A stretch of 64,000 nt of DNA. Origin: Acholoe squamosa. Its lineage: Eukaryota > Annelida > Polychaeta > Phyllodocida > Polynoidae. The notes beneath the pieces were generated by a model, which saw nothing but the letters and a program-made list of their open reading frames with translations, did no database searches and was not told where the DNA came from. This document shows positions 1-16,767 of the stretch, in pieces. The position numbers and the translations under genes are program-made. The stretch is taken from the NCBI GenBank assembly GCA_949317995.1, contig OX439035.1, forward strand, positions 1,256,681 to 1,320,680, in the 5' to 3' direction. Position 1 is the stretch's first letter, and each line of letters starts with the position of its first letter.

Positions 1-3000
1 AGATATCACACATCTACACAGACCTACCATAGGTTAGGCATACCTATTGTATATATACACACCTATAGATAACACACATCTACACAGACCTACCATAGGT
101 TAGGTATACCTATTGTATATATACACACCTATAGATATCACACACGTATACACATCTACACAGACCTACCATAGGTTAGGTATACCTATTGTATATATAC
201 ACACCTATAGATATCACACACGTATACACATCTACACAGACCTACCATAGGTTAGGTATACCTATTGTATATATACATACCTATAGATATCACACATCTA
301 CACAGTCCTACCATAGGTTAGGCATACCTATTATATATATACATACCTATAGATATCACACATCTACACAGTCCTACCATAGGTTAGGTATACCTATTGT
401 ATATATACACACCTATAGATATCACACATCTACACAGTCCTACCATAGGTTAGGTATACGTATTGTATATATACACACCTATAGATATCACACATCTAAC
501 AGTCCTACCATAGGTTAGGTATACCTATTATATATATATACATACCTATAGATATCACACATCTACACAGTCCTACCATAGGTTAGGTATACCTATTGTA
601 TATATACACACCTATAGATATCACACATCTACACAGACTTACCATAGGTTAGGTATACCTATTGTATATATACACACCTATAGATAACACACATCTACAC
701 AGACCTACCATAGGTTAGGTATACCTATTGTATATATACACACCTATAGATAACACACACATATACACATCTACACAGACCTACCATAGGTTAGGTATAC
801 CTATTGTATATATACACACCTATAGATATCACACACGTATACACATCTACACAGACCTACCATAGGTTAGGTATACCTATTGTATATATACACACCTATA
901 GATATCACACATCTACACAGTCCTACCATAGGTTAGGTATACCTATTGTATATATACACACCTATAGATATCACACATCTACACAGTCCTACCATAGGTT
1001 AGGTATACCTATTGTATATATACACACCTATAGATATCACACATCTACACAGTCCTACCATAGGTTAGGTATACCTATTGTATATATACACACCTATAGA
1101 TATCACACATCTACACAGTCCTACCATAGGTTAGGTATACCTATTGTATATATACACACCTATAGATATCACACATCTACACAGTCCTACCATAGGTAAG
1201 GTATACCTATTGTATAAATACACACCTATAGATAACACACACATATACACATGTACACAGACCTACCATAGGTTAGGCATACCTATTGTATATACACACC
1301 TATAGATATCACACATCTACACAGACCTACCATAGGTTAGGTATACCTATTGTATATATACACACCTATAGATAACACACACATATACACATGTACACAG
1401 ACCTACCATAGGTTAGGTATACCTATTGTATATATACACACCTCTAGATAACACACACATATACACATGTACACAAACCTACCATAGGTTAGGTATACCT
1501 ATTGTATATATACACACCTATAGATATCACACATCTACACGGACCTACCATAGGTTAGGTATACCTATTGTATATATACACACCTATAGATAACACACAT
1601 CTACACAGACCTACCATAGGTTAGGTATACCTATTGTATATATACACACCTATAGATAACACACACATATACACATGTACACAGACCTACCATAGGTTAG
1701 GTATACCTATTGTATATTACACACCTATAGATATCACACATGTACACAGACCTACCATAGGTTAGGTATACCTATTGTATATTACACACCTATAGATATC
1801 ACACATCTACACAGACCTACCATAGGTTAGGTATACCTATTGTATATATACACACCTATAGATATCACACATCTACACAGACCTACCATAGGTTAGGCAT
1901 ACCTATTGTATATATACACACCTATAGATAACACACATCTACACAGACCTACCATAGGTTAGGTATACCTATTGTATATATACACACCTATAGATATCAC
2001 ACACGTATACACATCTACACAGACCTACCATAGGTTAGGTATACCTATTGTATATATACACACCTATAGATATCACACACGTATACACATCTACACAGAC
2101 CTACCATAGGTTAGGTATACCTATTGTATATATACATACCTATAGATATCACACATCTACACAGTCCTACCATAGGTTAGGCATACCTATTATATATATA
2201 CATACCTATAGATATCACACATCTACACAGTCCTACCATAGGTTAGGTATACCTATTGTATATATACACACCTATAGATATCACACATCTACACAGTCCT
2301 ACCATAGGTTAGGTATACGTATTGTATATATACACACCTATAGATATCACACATCTAACAGTCCTACCATAGGTTAGGTATACCTATTATATATATATAC
2401 ATACCTATAGATATCACACATCTACACAGTCCTACCATAGGTTAGGTATACCTATTGTATATATACACACCTATAGATATCACACATCTACACAGACTTA
2501 CCATAGGTTAGGTATACCTATTGTATATATACACACCTATAGATAACACACATCTACACAGACCTACCATAGGTTAGGTATACCTATTGTATATATACAC
2601 ACCTATAGATAACACACACATATACACATCTACACAGACCTACCATAGGTTAGGTATACCTATTGTATATATACACACCTATAGATATCACACACGTATA
2701 CACATCTACACAGACCTACCATAGGTTAGGTATACCTATTGTATATATACACACCTATAGATATCACACATCTACACAGTCCTACCATAGGTTAGGTATA
2801 CCTATTGTATATATACACACCTATAGATATCACACATCTACACAGTCCTACCATAGGTTAGGTATACCTATTGTATATATACACACCTATAGATATCACA
2901 CATCTACACAGTCCTACCATAGGTTAGGTATACCTATTGTATATATACACACCTATAGATATCACACATCTACACAGTCCTACCATAGGTTAGGTATACC

Positions 3001-6000
3001 TATTGTATATATACACACCTATAGATATCACACATCTACACAGTCCTACCATAGGTAAGGTATACCTATTGTATAAATACACACCTATAGATAACACACA
3101 CATATACACATGTACAGAGACCTACCATAGGTTAGGCATACCTATTGTATATACACACCTATAGATATCACACATCTACACAGACCTACCATAGGTTAGG
3201 TATACCTATTGTATATATACACACCTATAGATAACACACACATATACACATGTACACAGACCTACCATAGGTTAGGTATACCTATTGTATATATACACAC
3301 CTATAGATATCACACATGTACACAGTCCTACCATAGGTTAGGTATACCTATTGTATATATACACACCTATAGATATCACACATCTACACAGACCTACCAT
3401 AGGTTAGGTATACCTATTGTATATATACACACCTATAGATAACACACACATATACACATGTACACAGACCTACCATAGGTTAGGTATACCTATTGTATAT
3501 ATACACACCTATAGATATCACACATCTACACGGACCTACCATAGGTTAGGTATACCTATTGTATATATACACACCTATAGATAACACACACATATACACA
3601 GACCTACCAAAGGTTAGGTATACCTATTGTATATTACACACCTATAGATATCACACATGTACACAGACCTACCATAGGTTAGGTATACCTATTGTATATT
3701 ACACACCTATAGATATCACACATCTACACAGTCCTACCATAGGTTAGGTATACCTATTGTATATATACACACCTATAGATATCACACATCTAACAGTCCT
3801 ACCATAGGTTAGGTATACCTATTATATATATACATACCTATAGATATCACACATGTACACAGTCCTACCATAGGTTAGGTATACGTATTGTATATATACA
3901 CACCTATAGATATCACACATCTACACAGACTTACCATAGGTTAGGTATACCTATTGTATATATACACACCTATAGATATCACACATCTACACAGTCCTAC
4001 CATAGGTTAGGCATACCTATTATATATATACATACCTATAGATATCACACATCTACACAGTCCTACCATAGGTTAGGTATACCTATTGTATATATACACA
4101 CCTATAGATATCACACATCTACACAGTCCTACCATAGGTTAGGTATACCTATTGTATATATACACACCTATAGATATCACACATCTAACAGTCCTACCAT
4201 AGGTTAGGTATACCTATTATATATATACATACCTATAGATATCACACATCTACACAGTCCTACCATAGGTTAGGTATACCTATTGTATATATACACACCT
4301 ATAGATATCACACATCTACACAGACTTACCATAGGTTAGGTATACCTATTGTATATATACACACCTATAGATATCACACATCTACACAGTCCTACCATAG
4401 GTAAGGTATACCTATTGTATAAATACACACCTATAGATAACACACACATATACACATGTACACAGACCTACCATAGGTTAGGCATACCTATTGTATATAC
4501 ACCTATAGATATCACACATCTACACAGACCTACCATAGGTTAGGCATACCTATTGTATTTATACACACCTATAGATATCACACATCTACACAGACCTACC
4601 ATAGGTTAGGTATACCTATTGTATATATACACACCTCTAGATAACACACACATATACACATGTACACAAAACTACCATAGGTTAGGTATACCTATTGTAT
4701 ATATACACACCTATAGATATCACACATCTACACGGACCTACCATAGGTTAGGTATACCTATTGTATATATACACACCTATAGATAACACACATCTACACA
4801 GACCTACCATAGGTTAGGTATACCTATTGTATATATACACACCTATAGATAACACACACATATACACATGTACACAGACCTACCATAGGTTAGGTATACC
4901 TATTGTATATTACACACCTATAGATATCACACATGTACACAGACCTACCATAGGTTAGGTATACCTATTGTATATTACACACCTATAGATATCACACATC
5001 TACACAGACCTACCATAGGTTAGGTATACCTATTGTATATATACACACCTATAGATATCACACATCTACACAGACCTACCATAGGTTAGGCATACCTATT
5101 GTATATATACACACCTATAGATAACACACATCTACACAGACCTACCATAGGTTAGGTATACCTATTGTATATATACACACCTATAGATATCACACACGTA
5201 TACACATCTACACAGACCTACCATAGGTTAGGTATACCTATTGTATATATACACACCTATAGATATCACACACGTATACACATCTACACAGACCTACCAT
5301 AGGTTAGGTATACCTATTGTATATATACATACCTATAGATATCACACATCTACACAGTCCTACCATAGGTTAGGCATACCTATTATATATATACATACCT
5401 ATAGATATCACACATCTACACAGTCCTACCATAGGTTAGGTATACCTATTGTATATATACACACCTATAGATATCACACATCTACACAGTCCTACCATAG
5501 GTTAGGTATACGTATTGTATATATACACACCTATAGATATCACACATCTAACAGTCCTACCATAGGTTAGGTATACCTATTATATATATATACATACCTA
5601 TAGATATCACACATCTACACAGTCCTACCATAGGTTAGGTATACCTATTGTATATATACACACCTATAGATATCACACATCTACACAGACTTACCATAGG
5701 TTAGGTATACCTATTGTATATATACACACCTATAGATAACACACATCTACACAGACCTACCATAGGTTAGGTATACCTATTGTATATATACACACCTATA
5801 GATAACACACACATATACACATCTACACAGACCTACCATAGGTTAGGTATACCTATTGTATATATACACACCTATAGATATCACACACGTATACACATCT
5901 ACACAGACCTACCATAGGTTAGGTATACCTATTGTATATATACACACCTATAGATATCACACATCTACACAGTCCTACCATAGGTTAGGTATACCTATTG

Positions 6001-9000
6001 TATATATACACACCTATAGATATCACACATCTACACAGTCCTACCATAGGTTAGGTATACCTATTGTATATATACACACCTATAGATATCACACATCTAC
6101 ACAGTCCTACCATAGGTTAGGTATACCTATTGTATATATACACACCTATAGATATCACACATCTACACAGTCCTACCATAGGTTAGGTATACCTATTGTA
6201 TATATACACACCTATAGATATCACACATCTACACAGTCCTACCATAGGTAAGGTATACCTATTGTATAAATACACACCTATAGATAACACACACATATAC
6301 ACATGTACACAGACCTACCATAGGTTAGGCATACCTATTGTATATACACACCTATAGATATCACACATCTACACAGACCTACCATAGGTTAGGTATACCT
6401 ATTGTATATATACACACCTATAGATAACACACACATATACACATGTACACAGACCTACCATAGGTTAGGTATACCTATTGTATATATACACACCTATAGA
6501 TATCACACATGTACACAGTCCTACCATAGGTTAGGTATACCTATTGTATATATACACACCTATAGATATCACACATCTACACAGACCTACCATAGGTTAG
6601 GTATACCTATTGTATATATACACACCTATAGATAACACACACATATACACATGTACACAGACCTACCATAGGTTAGGTATACCTATTGTATATATACACA
6701 CCTATAGATATCACACATCTACACGGACCTACCATAGGTTAGGTATACCTATTGTATATATACACACCTATAGATAACACACACATATACACAGACCTAC
6801 CAAAGGTTAGGTATACCTATTGTATATTACACACCTATAGATATCACACATGTACACAGACCTACCATAGGTTAGGTATACCTATTGTATATTACACACC
6901 TATAGATATCACACATCTACACAGTCCTACCATAGGTTAGGTATACCTATTGTATATATACACACCTATAGATATCACACATCTAATAGTCCTACCATAG
7001 GTTAGGTATACCTATTATATATATACATACCTATAGATATCACACATGTACACAGTCCTACCATAGGTTAGGTATACCTATTGTATATATACACACCTAT
7101 AGATATCACACATCTACACAGACTTACCATAGGTTAGGTATACCTATTGTATATATACACACCTATAGATATCACACATCTACACAGTCCTACCATAGGT
7201 TAGGCATACCTATTATATATATACATACCTATAGATATCACACATCTACACAGTCCTACCATAGGTTAGGTATACCTATTGTATATATACACACCTATAG
7301 ATATCACACATCTACACAGTCCTACCATAGGTTAGGTATACCTATTGTATATATACACACCTATAGATATCACACATCTAACAGTCCTACCATAGGTTAG
7401 GTATACCTATTATATATATACATACCTATAGATATCACACATCTACACAGTCCTACCATAGGTTAGGTATACCTATTGTATATATACACACCTATAGATA
7501 TCACACATCTACACAGACTTACCATAGGTTAGGTATACCTATTGTATATATACACACCTATAGATATCACACATCTACACAGTCCTACCATAGGTAAGGT
7601 ATACCTATTGTATAAATACACACCTATAGATAACACACACATATACACATGTACACAGACCTACCATAGGTTAGGCATACCTATTGTATATACACCTATA
7701 GATATCACACATCTACACAGACCTACCATAGGTTAGGCATACCTATTGTATTTATACACACCTATAGATATCACACATCTACACAGACCTACCATAGGTT
7801 AGGTATACCTATTGTATATATACACACCTCTAGATAACACACACATATACACATGTACACAAACCTACCATAGGTTAGGTATACCTATTGTATATATACA
7901 CACCTATAGATATCACACATCTACACGGACCTACCATAGGTTAGGTATACCTATTGTATATATACACACCTATAGATAACACACATCTACACAGACCTAC
8001 CATAGGTTAGGTATACCTATTGTATATATACACACCTATAGATAACACACACATATACACATGTACACAGACCTACCATAGGTTAGGTATACCTATTGTA
8101 TATTACACACCTATAGATATCACACATGTACACAGACCTACCATAGGTTAGGTATACCTATTGTATATTACACACCTATAGATATCACACACGTATACAC
8201 ATCTACACAGACCTACCATAGGTTAGGTATACCTATTGTATATATACATACCTATAGATATCACACATCTACACAGTCCTACCATAGGTTAGGCATACCT
8301 ATTATATATATACATACCTATAGATATCACACATCTACACAGTCCTACCATAGGTTAGGTATACCTATTGTATATATACACACCTATAGATATCACACAT
8401 CTACACAGTCCTACCATAGGTTAGGTATACGTATTGTATATATACACACCTATAGATATCACACATCTAACAGTCCTACCATAGGTTAGGTATACCTATT
8501 ATATATATACATACCTATAGATATCACACATCTACACAGTCCTACCATAGGTTAGGTATACCTATTGTATATATACACACCTATAGATATCACACATCTA
8601 CACAGACTTACCATAGGTTAGGTATACCTATTGTATATATACACACCTATAGATATCACACATCTACACAGTCCTACCATAGGTAAGGTATACCTATTGT
8701 ATAAATACACACCTATAGATAACACACACATATACACATGTACACAGACCTACCATAGGTTAGGCATACCTATTGTATATACACCTATAGATATCACACA
8801 TCTACACAGACCTACCATAGGTTAGGTATACCTATTGTATATATACACACCTATAGATATCACACACGTATACACATCTACACAGACCTACCATAGGTTA
8901 GGTATACCTATTGTATATTACACACCTATAGATATCACACATCTACACAGACCTACCATAGGTTAGGTATACCTATTGTATATATACACACCTATAGATA

Positions 9001-12000
9001 TCACACATCTACACAGACCTACCATAGGTTAGGCATACCTATTGTATATATACACACCTATAGATAACACACATCTACACAGACCTACCATAGGTTAGGT
9101 ATACCTATTGTATATATACACACCTATAGATATCACACACGTATACACATCTACACAGACCTACCATAGGTTAGGTATACCTATTGTATATATACACACC
9201 TATAGATATCACACACGTATACACATCTACACAGACCTACCATAGGTTAGGTATACCTATTGTATATATACATACCTATAGATATCACACATCTACACAG
9301 TCCTACCATAGGTTAGGCATACCTATTATATATATACATACCTATAGATATCACACATCTACACAGTCCTACCATAGGTTAGGTATACCTATTGTATATA
9401 TACACACCTATAGATATCACACATCTACACAGTCCTACCATAGGTTAGGTATACGTATTGTATATATACACACCTATAGATATCACACATCTAACAGTCC
9501 TACCATAGGTTAGGTATACCTATTATATATATATACATACCTATAGATATCACACATCTACACAGTCCTACCATAGGTTAGGTATACCTATTGTATATAT
9601 ACACACCTATAGATATCACACATCTACACAGACTTACCATAGGTTAGGTATACCTATTGTATATATACACACCTATAGATAACACACATCTACACAGACC
9701 TACCATAGGTTAGGTATACCTATTGTATATATACACACCTATAGATAACACACACATATACACATCTACACAGACCTACCATAGGTTAGGTATACCTATT
9801 GTATATATACACACCTATAGATATCACACACGTATACACATCTACACAGACCTACCATAGGTTAGGTATACCTATTGTATATATACACACCTATAGATAT
9901 CACACATCTACACAGTCCTACCATAGGTTAGGTATACCTATTGTATATATACACACCTATAGATATCACACATCTACACAGTCCTACCATAGGTTAGGTA
10001 TACCTATTGTATATATACACACCTATAGATATCACACATCTACACAGTCCTACCATAGGTTAGGTATACCTATTGTATATATACACACCTATAGATATCA
10101 CACATCTACACAGTCCTACCATAGGTTAGGTATACCTATTGTATATATACACACCTATAGATATCACACATCTACACAGTCCTACCATAGGTAAGGTATA
10201 CCTATTGTATAAATACACACCTATAGATAACACACACATATACACATGTACACAGACCTACCATAGGTTAGGCATACCTATTGTATATACACACCTATAG
10301 ATATCACACATCTACACAGACCTACCATAGGTTAGGTATACCTATTGTATATATACACACCTATAGATAACACACACATATACACATGTACACAGACCTA
10401 CCATAGGTTAGGTATACCTATTGTATATATACACACCTATAGATATCACACATGTACACAGTCCTACCATAGGTTAGGTATACCTATTGTATATATACAC
10501 ACCTATAGATATCACACATCTACACAGACCTACCATAGGTTAGGTATACCTATTGTATATATACACACCTATAGATAACACACACATATACACATGTACA
10601 CAGACCTACCATAGGTTAGGTATACCTATTGTATATATACACACCTATAGATATCACACATCTACACGGACCTACCATAGGTTAGGTATACCTATTGTAT
10701 ATATACACACCTATAGATAACACACACATATACACAGACCTACCAAAGGTTAGGTATACCTATTGTATATTACACACCTATAGATATCACACATGTACAC
10801 AGACCTACCATAGGTTAGGTATACCTATTGTATATTACACACCTATAGATATCACACATCTACACAGTCCTACCATAGGTTAGGTATACCTATTGTATAT
10901 ATACACACCTATAGATATCACACATCTAATAGTCCTACCATAGGTTAGGTATACCTATTATATATATACATACCTATAGATATCACACATGTACACAGTC
11001 CTACCATAGGTTAGGTATACCTATTGTATATATACACACCTATAGATATCACACATCTACACAGACTTACCATAGGTTAGGTATACCTATTGTATATATA
11101 CACACCTATAGATATCACACATCTACACAGTCCTACCATAGGTTAGGCATACCTATTATATATATACATACCTATAGATATCACACATCTACACAGTCCT
11201 ACCATAGGTTAGGTATACCTATTGTATATATACACACCTATAGATATCACACATCTACACAGTCCTACCATAGGTTAGGTATACCTATTGTATATATACA
11301 CACCTATAGATATCACACATCTAACAGTCCTACCATAGGTTAGGTATACCTATTATATATATACATACCTATAGATATCACACATCTACACAGTCCTATC
11401 ATAGGTTAGGTATACCTATTGTATATATACACACCTATAGATATCACACATCTACACAGACTTACCATAGGTTAGGTATACCTATTGTATATATACACAC
11501 CTATAGATATCACACATCTACACAGTCCTACCATAGGTAAGGTATACCTATTGTATAAATACACACCTATAGATAACACACACATATACACATGTACACA
11601 GACCTACCATAGGTTAGGCATACCTATTGTATATACACCTATAGATATCACACATCTACACAGACCTACCATAGGTTAGGCATACCTATTGTATTTATAC
11701 ACACCTATAGATATCACACATCTACACAGACCTACCATAGGTTAGGTATACCTATTGTATATATACACACCTCTAGATAACACACACATATACACATGTA
11801 CACAAACCTACCATAGGTTAGGTATACCTATTGTATATATACACACCTATAGATATCACACATCTACACGGACCTACCATAGGTTAGGTATACCTATTGT
11901 ATATATACACACCTATAGATAACACACATCTACACAGACCTACCATAGGTTAGGTATACCTATTGTATATATACACACCTATAGATAACACACACATATA

Positions 12001-15000
12001 CACATGTACACAGACCTACCATAGGTTAGGTATACCTATTGTATATTACACACCTATAGATATCACACATGTACACAGACCTACCATAGGTTAGGTATAC
12101 CTATTGTATATTACACACCTATAGATATCACACACGTATACACATCTACACAGACCTACCATAGGTTAGGTATACCTATTGTATATATACATACCTATAG
12201 ATATCACACATCTACACAGTCCTACCATAGGTTAGGCATACCTATTATATATATACATACCTATAGATATCACACATCTACACAGTCCTACCATAGGTTA
12301 GGTATACCTATTGTATATATACACACCTATAGATATCACACATCTACACAGTCCTACCATAGGTTAGGTATACGTATTGTATATATACACACCTATAGAT
12401 ATCACACATCTAACAGTCCTACCATAGGTTAGGTATACCTATTATATATATACATACCTATAGATATCACACATCTACACAGTCCTACCATAGGTTAGGT
12501 ATACCTATTGTATATATACACACCTATAGATATCACACATCTACACAGACTTACCATAGGTTAGGTATACCTATTGTATATATACACACCTATAGATATC
12601 ACACATCTACACAGTCCTACCATAGGTAAGGTATACCTATTGTATAAATACACACCTATAGATAACACACACATATACACATGTACACAGACCTACCATA
12701 GGTTAGGCATACCTATTGTATATACACCTATAGATATCACACATCTACACAGACCTACCATAGGTTAGGTATACCTATTGTATATATACACACCTATAGA
12801 TATCACACACGTATACACATCTACACAGACCTACCATAGGTTAGGTATACCTATTGTATATATACATACCTATAGATATCACACATCTACACAGTCCTAC
12901 CATAGGTTAGGTATACCTATTGTATATATACACACCTATAGATATCACACATCTACACAGACTTACCATAGGTTAGGTATACCTATTGTATATATACACA
13001 CCTATAGATATCACACATCTACACAGTCCTACCATAGGTTAGGTATACCTATTGTATATATACACACCTATAGATATCACACATCTACACAGTCCTACCA
13101 TAGGTTAGGTATACCTATTGTATATATACACACCTATAGATATCACACACCTACACAGTCCTACCATAGGTTAGGTATACCTATTGTATATATACACACC
13201 TATAGATATCACACATCTACACAGTCCTACCATAGGTAAGGTATACCTATTGTATAAATACACACCTATAGATAACACACACATATACACATGTACACAG
13301 ACCTACCATAGGTTAGGCATACCTATTGTATATACACACCTATAGATATCACACATCTACACAGACCTACCATAGGTTAGGTATACCTATTGTATATATA
13401 CACACCTATAGATAACACACACATATACACATGTACACAGACCTACCATAGGTTAGGTATACCTATTGTATATATACACACCTATAGATATCACACATGT
13501 ACACAGTCCTACCATAGGTTAGGTATACCTATTGTATATATACACACCTATAGATATCACACATCTACACAGACCTACCATAGGTTAGGTATACCTATTG
13601 TATATATACACACCTATAGATAACACACACATATACACATGTACACAGACCTACCATAGGTTAGGTATACCTATTGTATATATACACACCTATAGATATC
13701 ACACATCTACACGGACCTACCATAGGTTAGGTATACCTATTGTATATATACACACCTATAGATAACACACACATATACACAGACCTACCAAAGGTTAGGT
13801 ATACCTATTGTATATTACACACCTATAGATATCACACATGTACACAGACCTACCATAGGTTAGGTATACCTATTGTATATTACACACCTATAGATATCAC
13901 ACATCTACACAGTCCTACCATAGGTTAGGTATACCTATTGTATATATACACACCTATAGATATCACACATGTACACAGTCCTACCATAGGTTAGGTATTC
14001 CTATTGTATATATACACACCTATAGATAACACACATCTACACAGACCTACCATAGGTTAGGTATACCTATTGTATATATACCCACCTATAGATATCACAC
14101 ATCTACACAGACCTACCATAGGTAAGCTATACCTATTATATATATACACACCTATAGATATCACACATCTACACACTTCTACCATAGGTTAGGTATACCT
14201 ATTGTATATATACACACCTATAGATATCACACATCTACACAGTCCTACCATAGGTTAGGTATACTTATTGTATATATACACACCTATAGATATCACACAT
14301 CTACACAGACCTACCATAGGTTAGCTATACCTATTATATATATACACACCTATAGATATCACACATCTACACACTCCTACCATAGGTTAGGTATACCTAT
14401 TGTATATATACACACCTATAGATATCACACATCTACACAGTTCTACCATAGGTTAGGTATACCTATTGTATATATACACACCTATAGATAACACACGTCT
14501 ACACAGTCCTACCATAGGTTAGGTATACCTATTGTATATATACACACCTATAGATAACACACACATATACACATGTACACAGACCTACCATAGGTTAGGC
14601 ATACCTTTTGTATATACACACCTATAGATATCACACATCTACACAGACCTACCATAGGTTAGGCATACCTATTGTATATATACACACCTATAGATAACAC
14701 ACATCTACACAGACCTACCATAGGTTAGGTATACCTATTGTATATATACACACCTATAGATAACACACACCTACACAGACCTACCATAGGTTAGGTATAC
14801 ATGTTGTATATATACACACCTATAGATAACACACATCTACACAGTCCTACCATAGGTTAGGTATACCTATTGTATATATACACACCTATAGATATCACAC
14901 ATCTACACAGACCTACCATAGGTTAGGTATACATGTTGTATATATACACACCTATAGATAACACACATCTACACAGTCCTACCATAGGTTAGGTATACCT

Positions 15001-16057
15001 ATTGTATATATACACACCTATAGATAACACACATCTACACAGTCCTACCATAGGTTAGGTATACCTATTGTATATATACACACCTATAGATATCACACAT
15101 CTACACAGACCTACCATAGGTTAGCTATACCTATTATATATATACACACCTATAGATATCACACATCTACACACTTCTACCATAGGTTAGGTATACCTAT
15201 TGTATATATACACACCTATAGATATCACACATCTACACAGTCCTACCATAGGTTAGGTATACTTATTGTATATATACACACCTATAGATATCACACATCT
15301 ACACAGACCTACCATAGGTTAGCTATACCTATTATATATATACACACCTATAGATATCACACATCTACACACTCCTACCATAGGTTAGGTATACCTATTG
15401 TATATATACACACCTATAGATATCACCCATCTACACAGTTCTACCATAGGTTAGGTATACCTATTGTATATATACACACCTATAGATAACACACGTCTAC
15501 ACAGTCCTACCATAGGTTAGGTATACCTATTGTATATATACACACCTATAGATATCACACATCTACACAGACCTACCATAGGTTAGGCATACCTATTGTA
15601 TATACACACCTATAGATATCACACATCTACACAGACCTACCATAGGTTAGGTATACCTATTCTATATATACACACCTATAGATAACACACATCTACACAG
15701 ACCTACCATAGGTTAGGTATACCTATTGTATAAATACACACCTATAGATATCACACATGTACACAGTCCTACCATAGGTTAGGTATACCTATTGTATATA
15801 TACACACCTATAGATATCACACATGTACACAGTCCTACCATAGGTTAGGTATTCCTATTGTATATATACACACCTATAGATAACACACATCTACACAGAC
15901 CTACCATAGGTTAGGTATACCTATTGTATATATACACACCTATAGATATCACACATCTACACAGACCTACCATAGGTTAGGTATACCTATTGTATATATA
16001 CACACCTATAGATAACACACATATACACAGTCCTACCATAGGTTAGGTATACCTATT
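1..16057. repeat. 66-bp satellite array, left block
   Basis: Head-to-tail copies of a ~66-bp AT-rich monomer fill the block and run off the left edge. Each unit carries CCTACCATAGGTTAGG, the palindrome TAGGTATACCTA, then GTATATATACACACCTATAG and a CACACATCTACACAG tail. A longer variant (~76 bp) has an extra CACGTATACA-type insert in the tail. Recurring point variants (GGCATACC, GTACACAG, TTAGCTATACC, AATAG) mark higher-order units: one marker variant recurs at about 37, 1896, 5089 and 9032, spacings of 1859, 3193 and 3943 bp. A second higher-order pattern with a 998-bp period occupies roughly 14100-16057. The short open frames on the plus strand mostly begin at TTG and are repeat translation, not genes. 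Confidence 0.97.
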
Positions 16058-16226
16058 ATAAGTTATTTCGCTGACAGGGAATAATAAATACCGGTAATAA
16101 CGATAATAATAATGTTGATATATACAGTAATAATAATATATGATAAGTAGTATAATAAATGATCATATCACAGACACATGAGTTTGGTGGGTTACTGACC
16201 TTGGGGCTATCAGCACCATACATGCC
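16058..16226 (-). repeat. Ngaro element repeat A, outer copy
   Basis: This 169-bp repeat forms the outer 3' end of the minus-strand element. It matches 16553-16721 throughout, starting at ATAAGTTATTTCGCTGAC and ending at CACCATACATGCC. It directly follows a satellite monomer cut after CCTATT. Confidence 0.93.
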
Positions 16227-16339
16227 TTTATTAAAACAACTATAACAATTAGTTGACAAAGCATAGTCAGTAAAATGCACAATATAATAAAAGTAGTATA
16301 GTAATAACAATAGTAATAACAATAGTAATAACAATAGTA
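16227..16339 (-). other. Spacer between outer A repeat and inner B repeat
   Basis: About 113 bp of AT-rich sequence with AATAGTAATAAC-type triplet runs lies between the outer A repeat and the inner B repeat. It makes the split-repeat end longer than a simple A-B block. It shows no coding potential: the minus-strand frame across it is a leucine run from the microsatellite. Confidence 0.8.
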
Positions 16340-16552
16340 AAAATTTAAAAATCAAGGAAACACCCAGCGTGGTGTTACCTGTACAGGTGAAAACGAGCCA
16401 ATTGACCGTTACCTTGAAAATCCCCTCTTATATACTGGAGGGGTGTTGATCATGACGTCATACTATGACATCATAGATACCAATGCGCGCTGCAAGTAGT
16501 CCCTAACCGTTCGCGAATAATTATATAAATATACACGAGTGTATATAGTTCT
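16340..16552 (-). repeat. Ngaro element repeat B, inner copy
   Basis: This 213-bp repeat appears identical to 20758-20970. It contains CAGCGTGGTGTTACCTGTAC and TGATCATGACGTCATACTAT and ends in GTATATAGTTCT. It abuts the inner A copy at 16553, which makes the B|A junction expected of a circularised intermediate. Confidence 0.93.
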
Positions 16553-16721
16553 ATAAGTTATTTCGCTGACAGGGAATAATAAATACCGGTAATAACGATA
16601 ATAATAATGTTGATATATACAGTAATAATAATATATGATAAGTAGTATAATAAATGATCATATCACAGACACATGAGTTTGGTGGGTTACTGACCTTGGG
16701 GCTATCAGCACCATACATGCC
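16553..16721 (-). repeat. Ngaro element repeat A, inner copy
   Basis: This is the second 169-bp A copy, identical by eye to 16058-16226. It lies just downstream of the recombinase frame on the minus strand, 46 bp past its stop codon. Confidence 0.93.
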
Positions 16722-16767
16722 AAAAACACATAAAAACACGCCAAACACATGTGAAAACACATACCAA

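Noticed and set aside
189-13928. Many open frames in the satellite (for example 189-518, 804-1199, 12778-13239)
   Set aside because: They start at TTG within the monomer, repeat a 22-residue phrase, and recur in every higher-order copy. They are translated satellite, not genes.
16056-16355. Minus-strand 99-codon frame with a leucine run
   Set aside because: It crosses the A repeat, spacer and microsatellite of the retroelement; the same segment recurs in the frame at 16551-16760.
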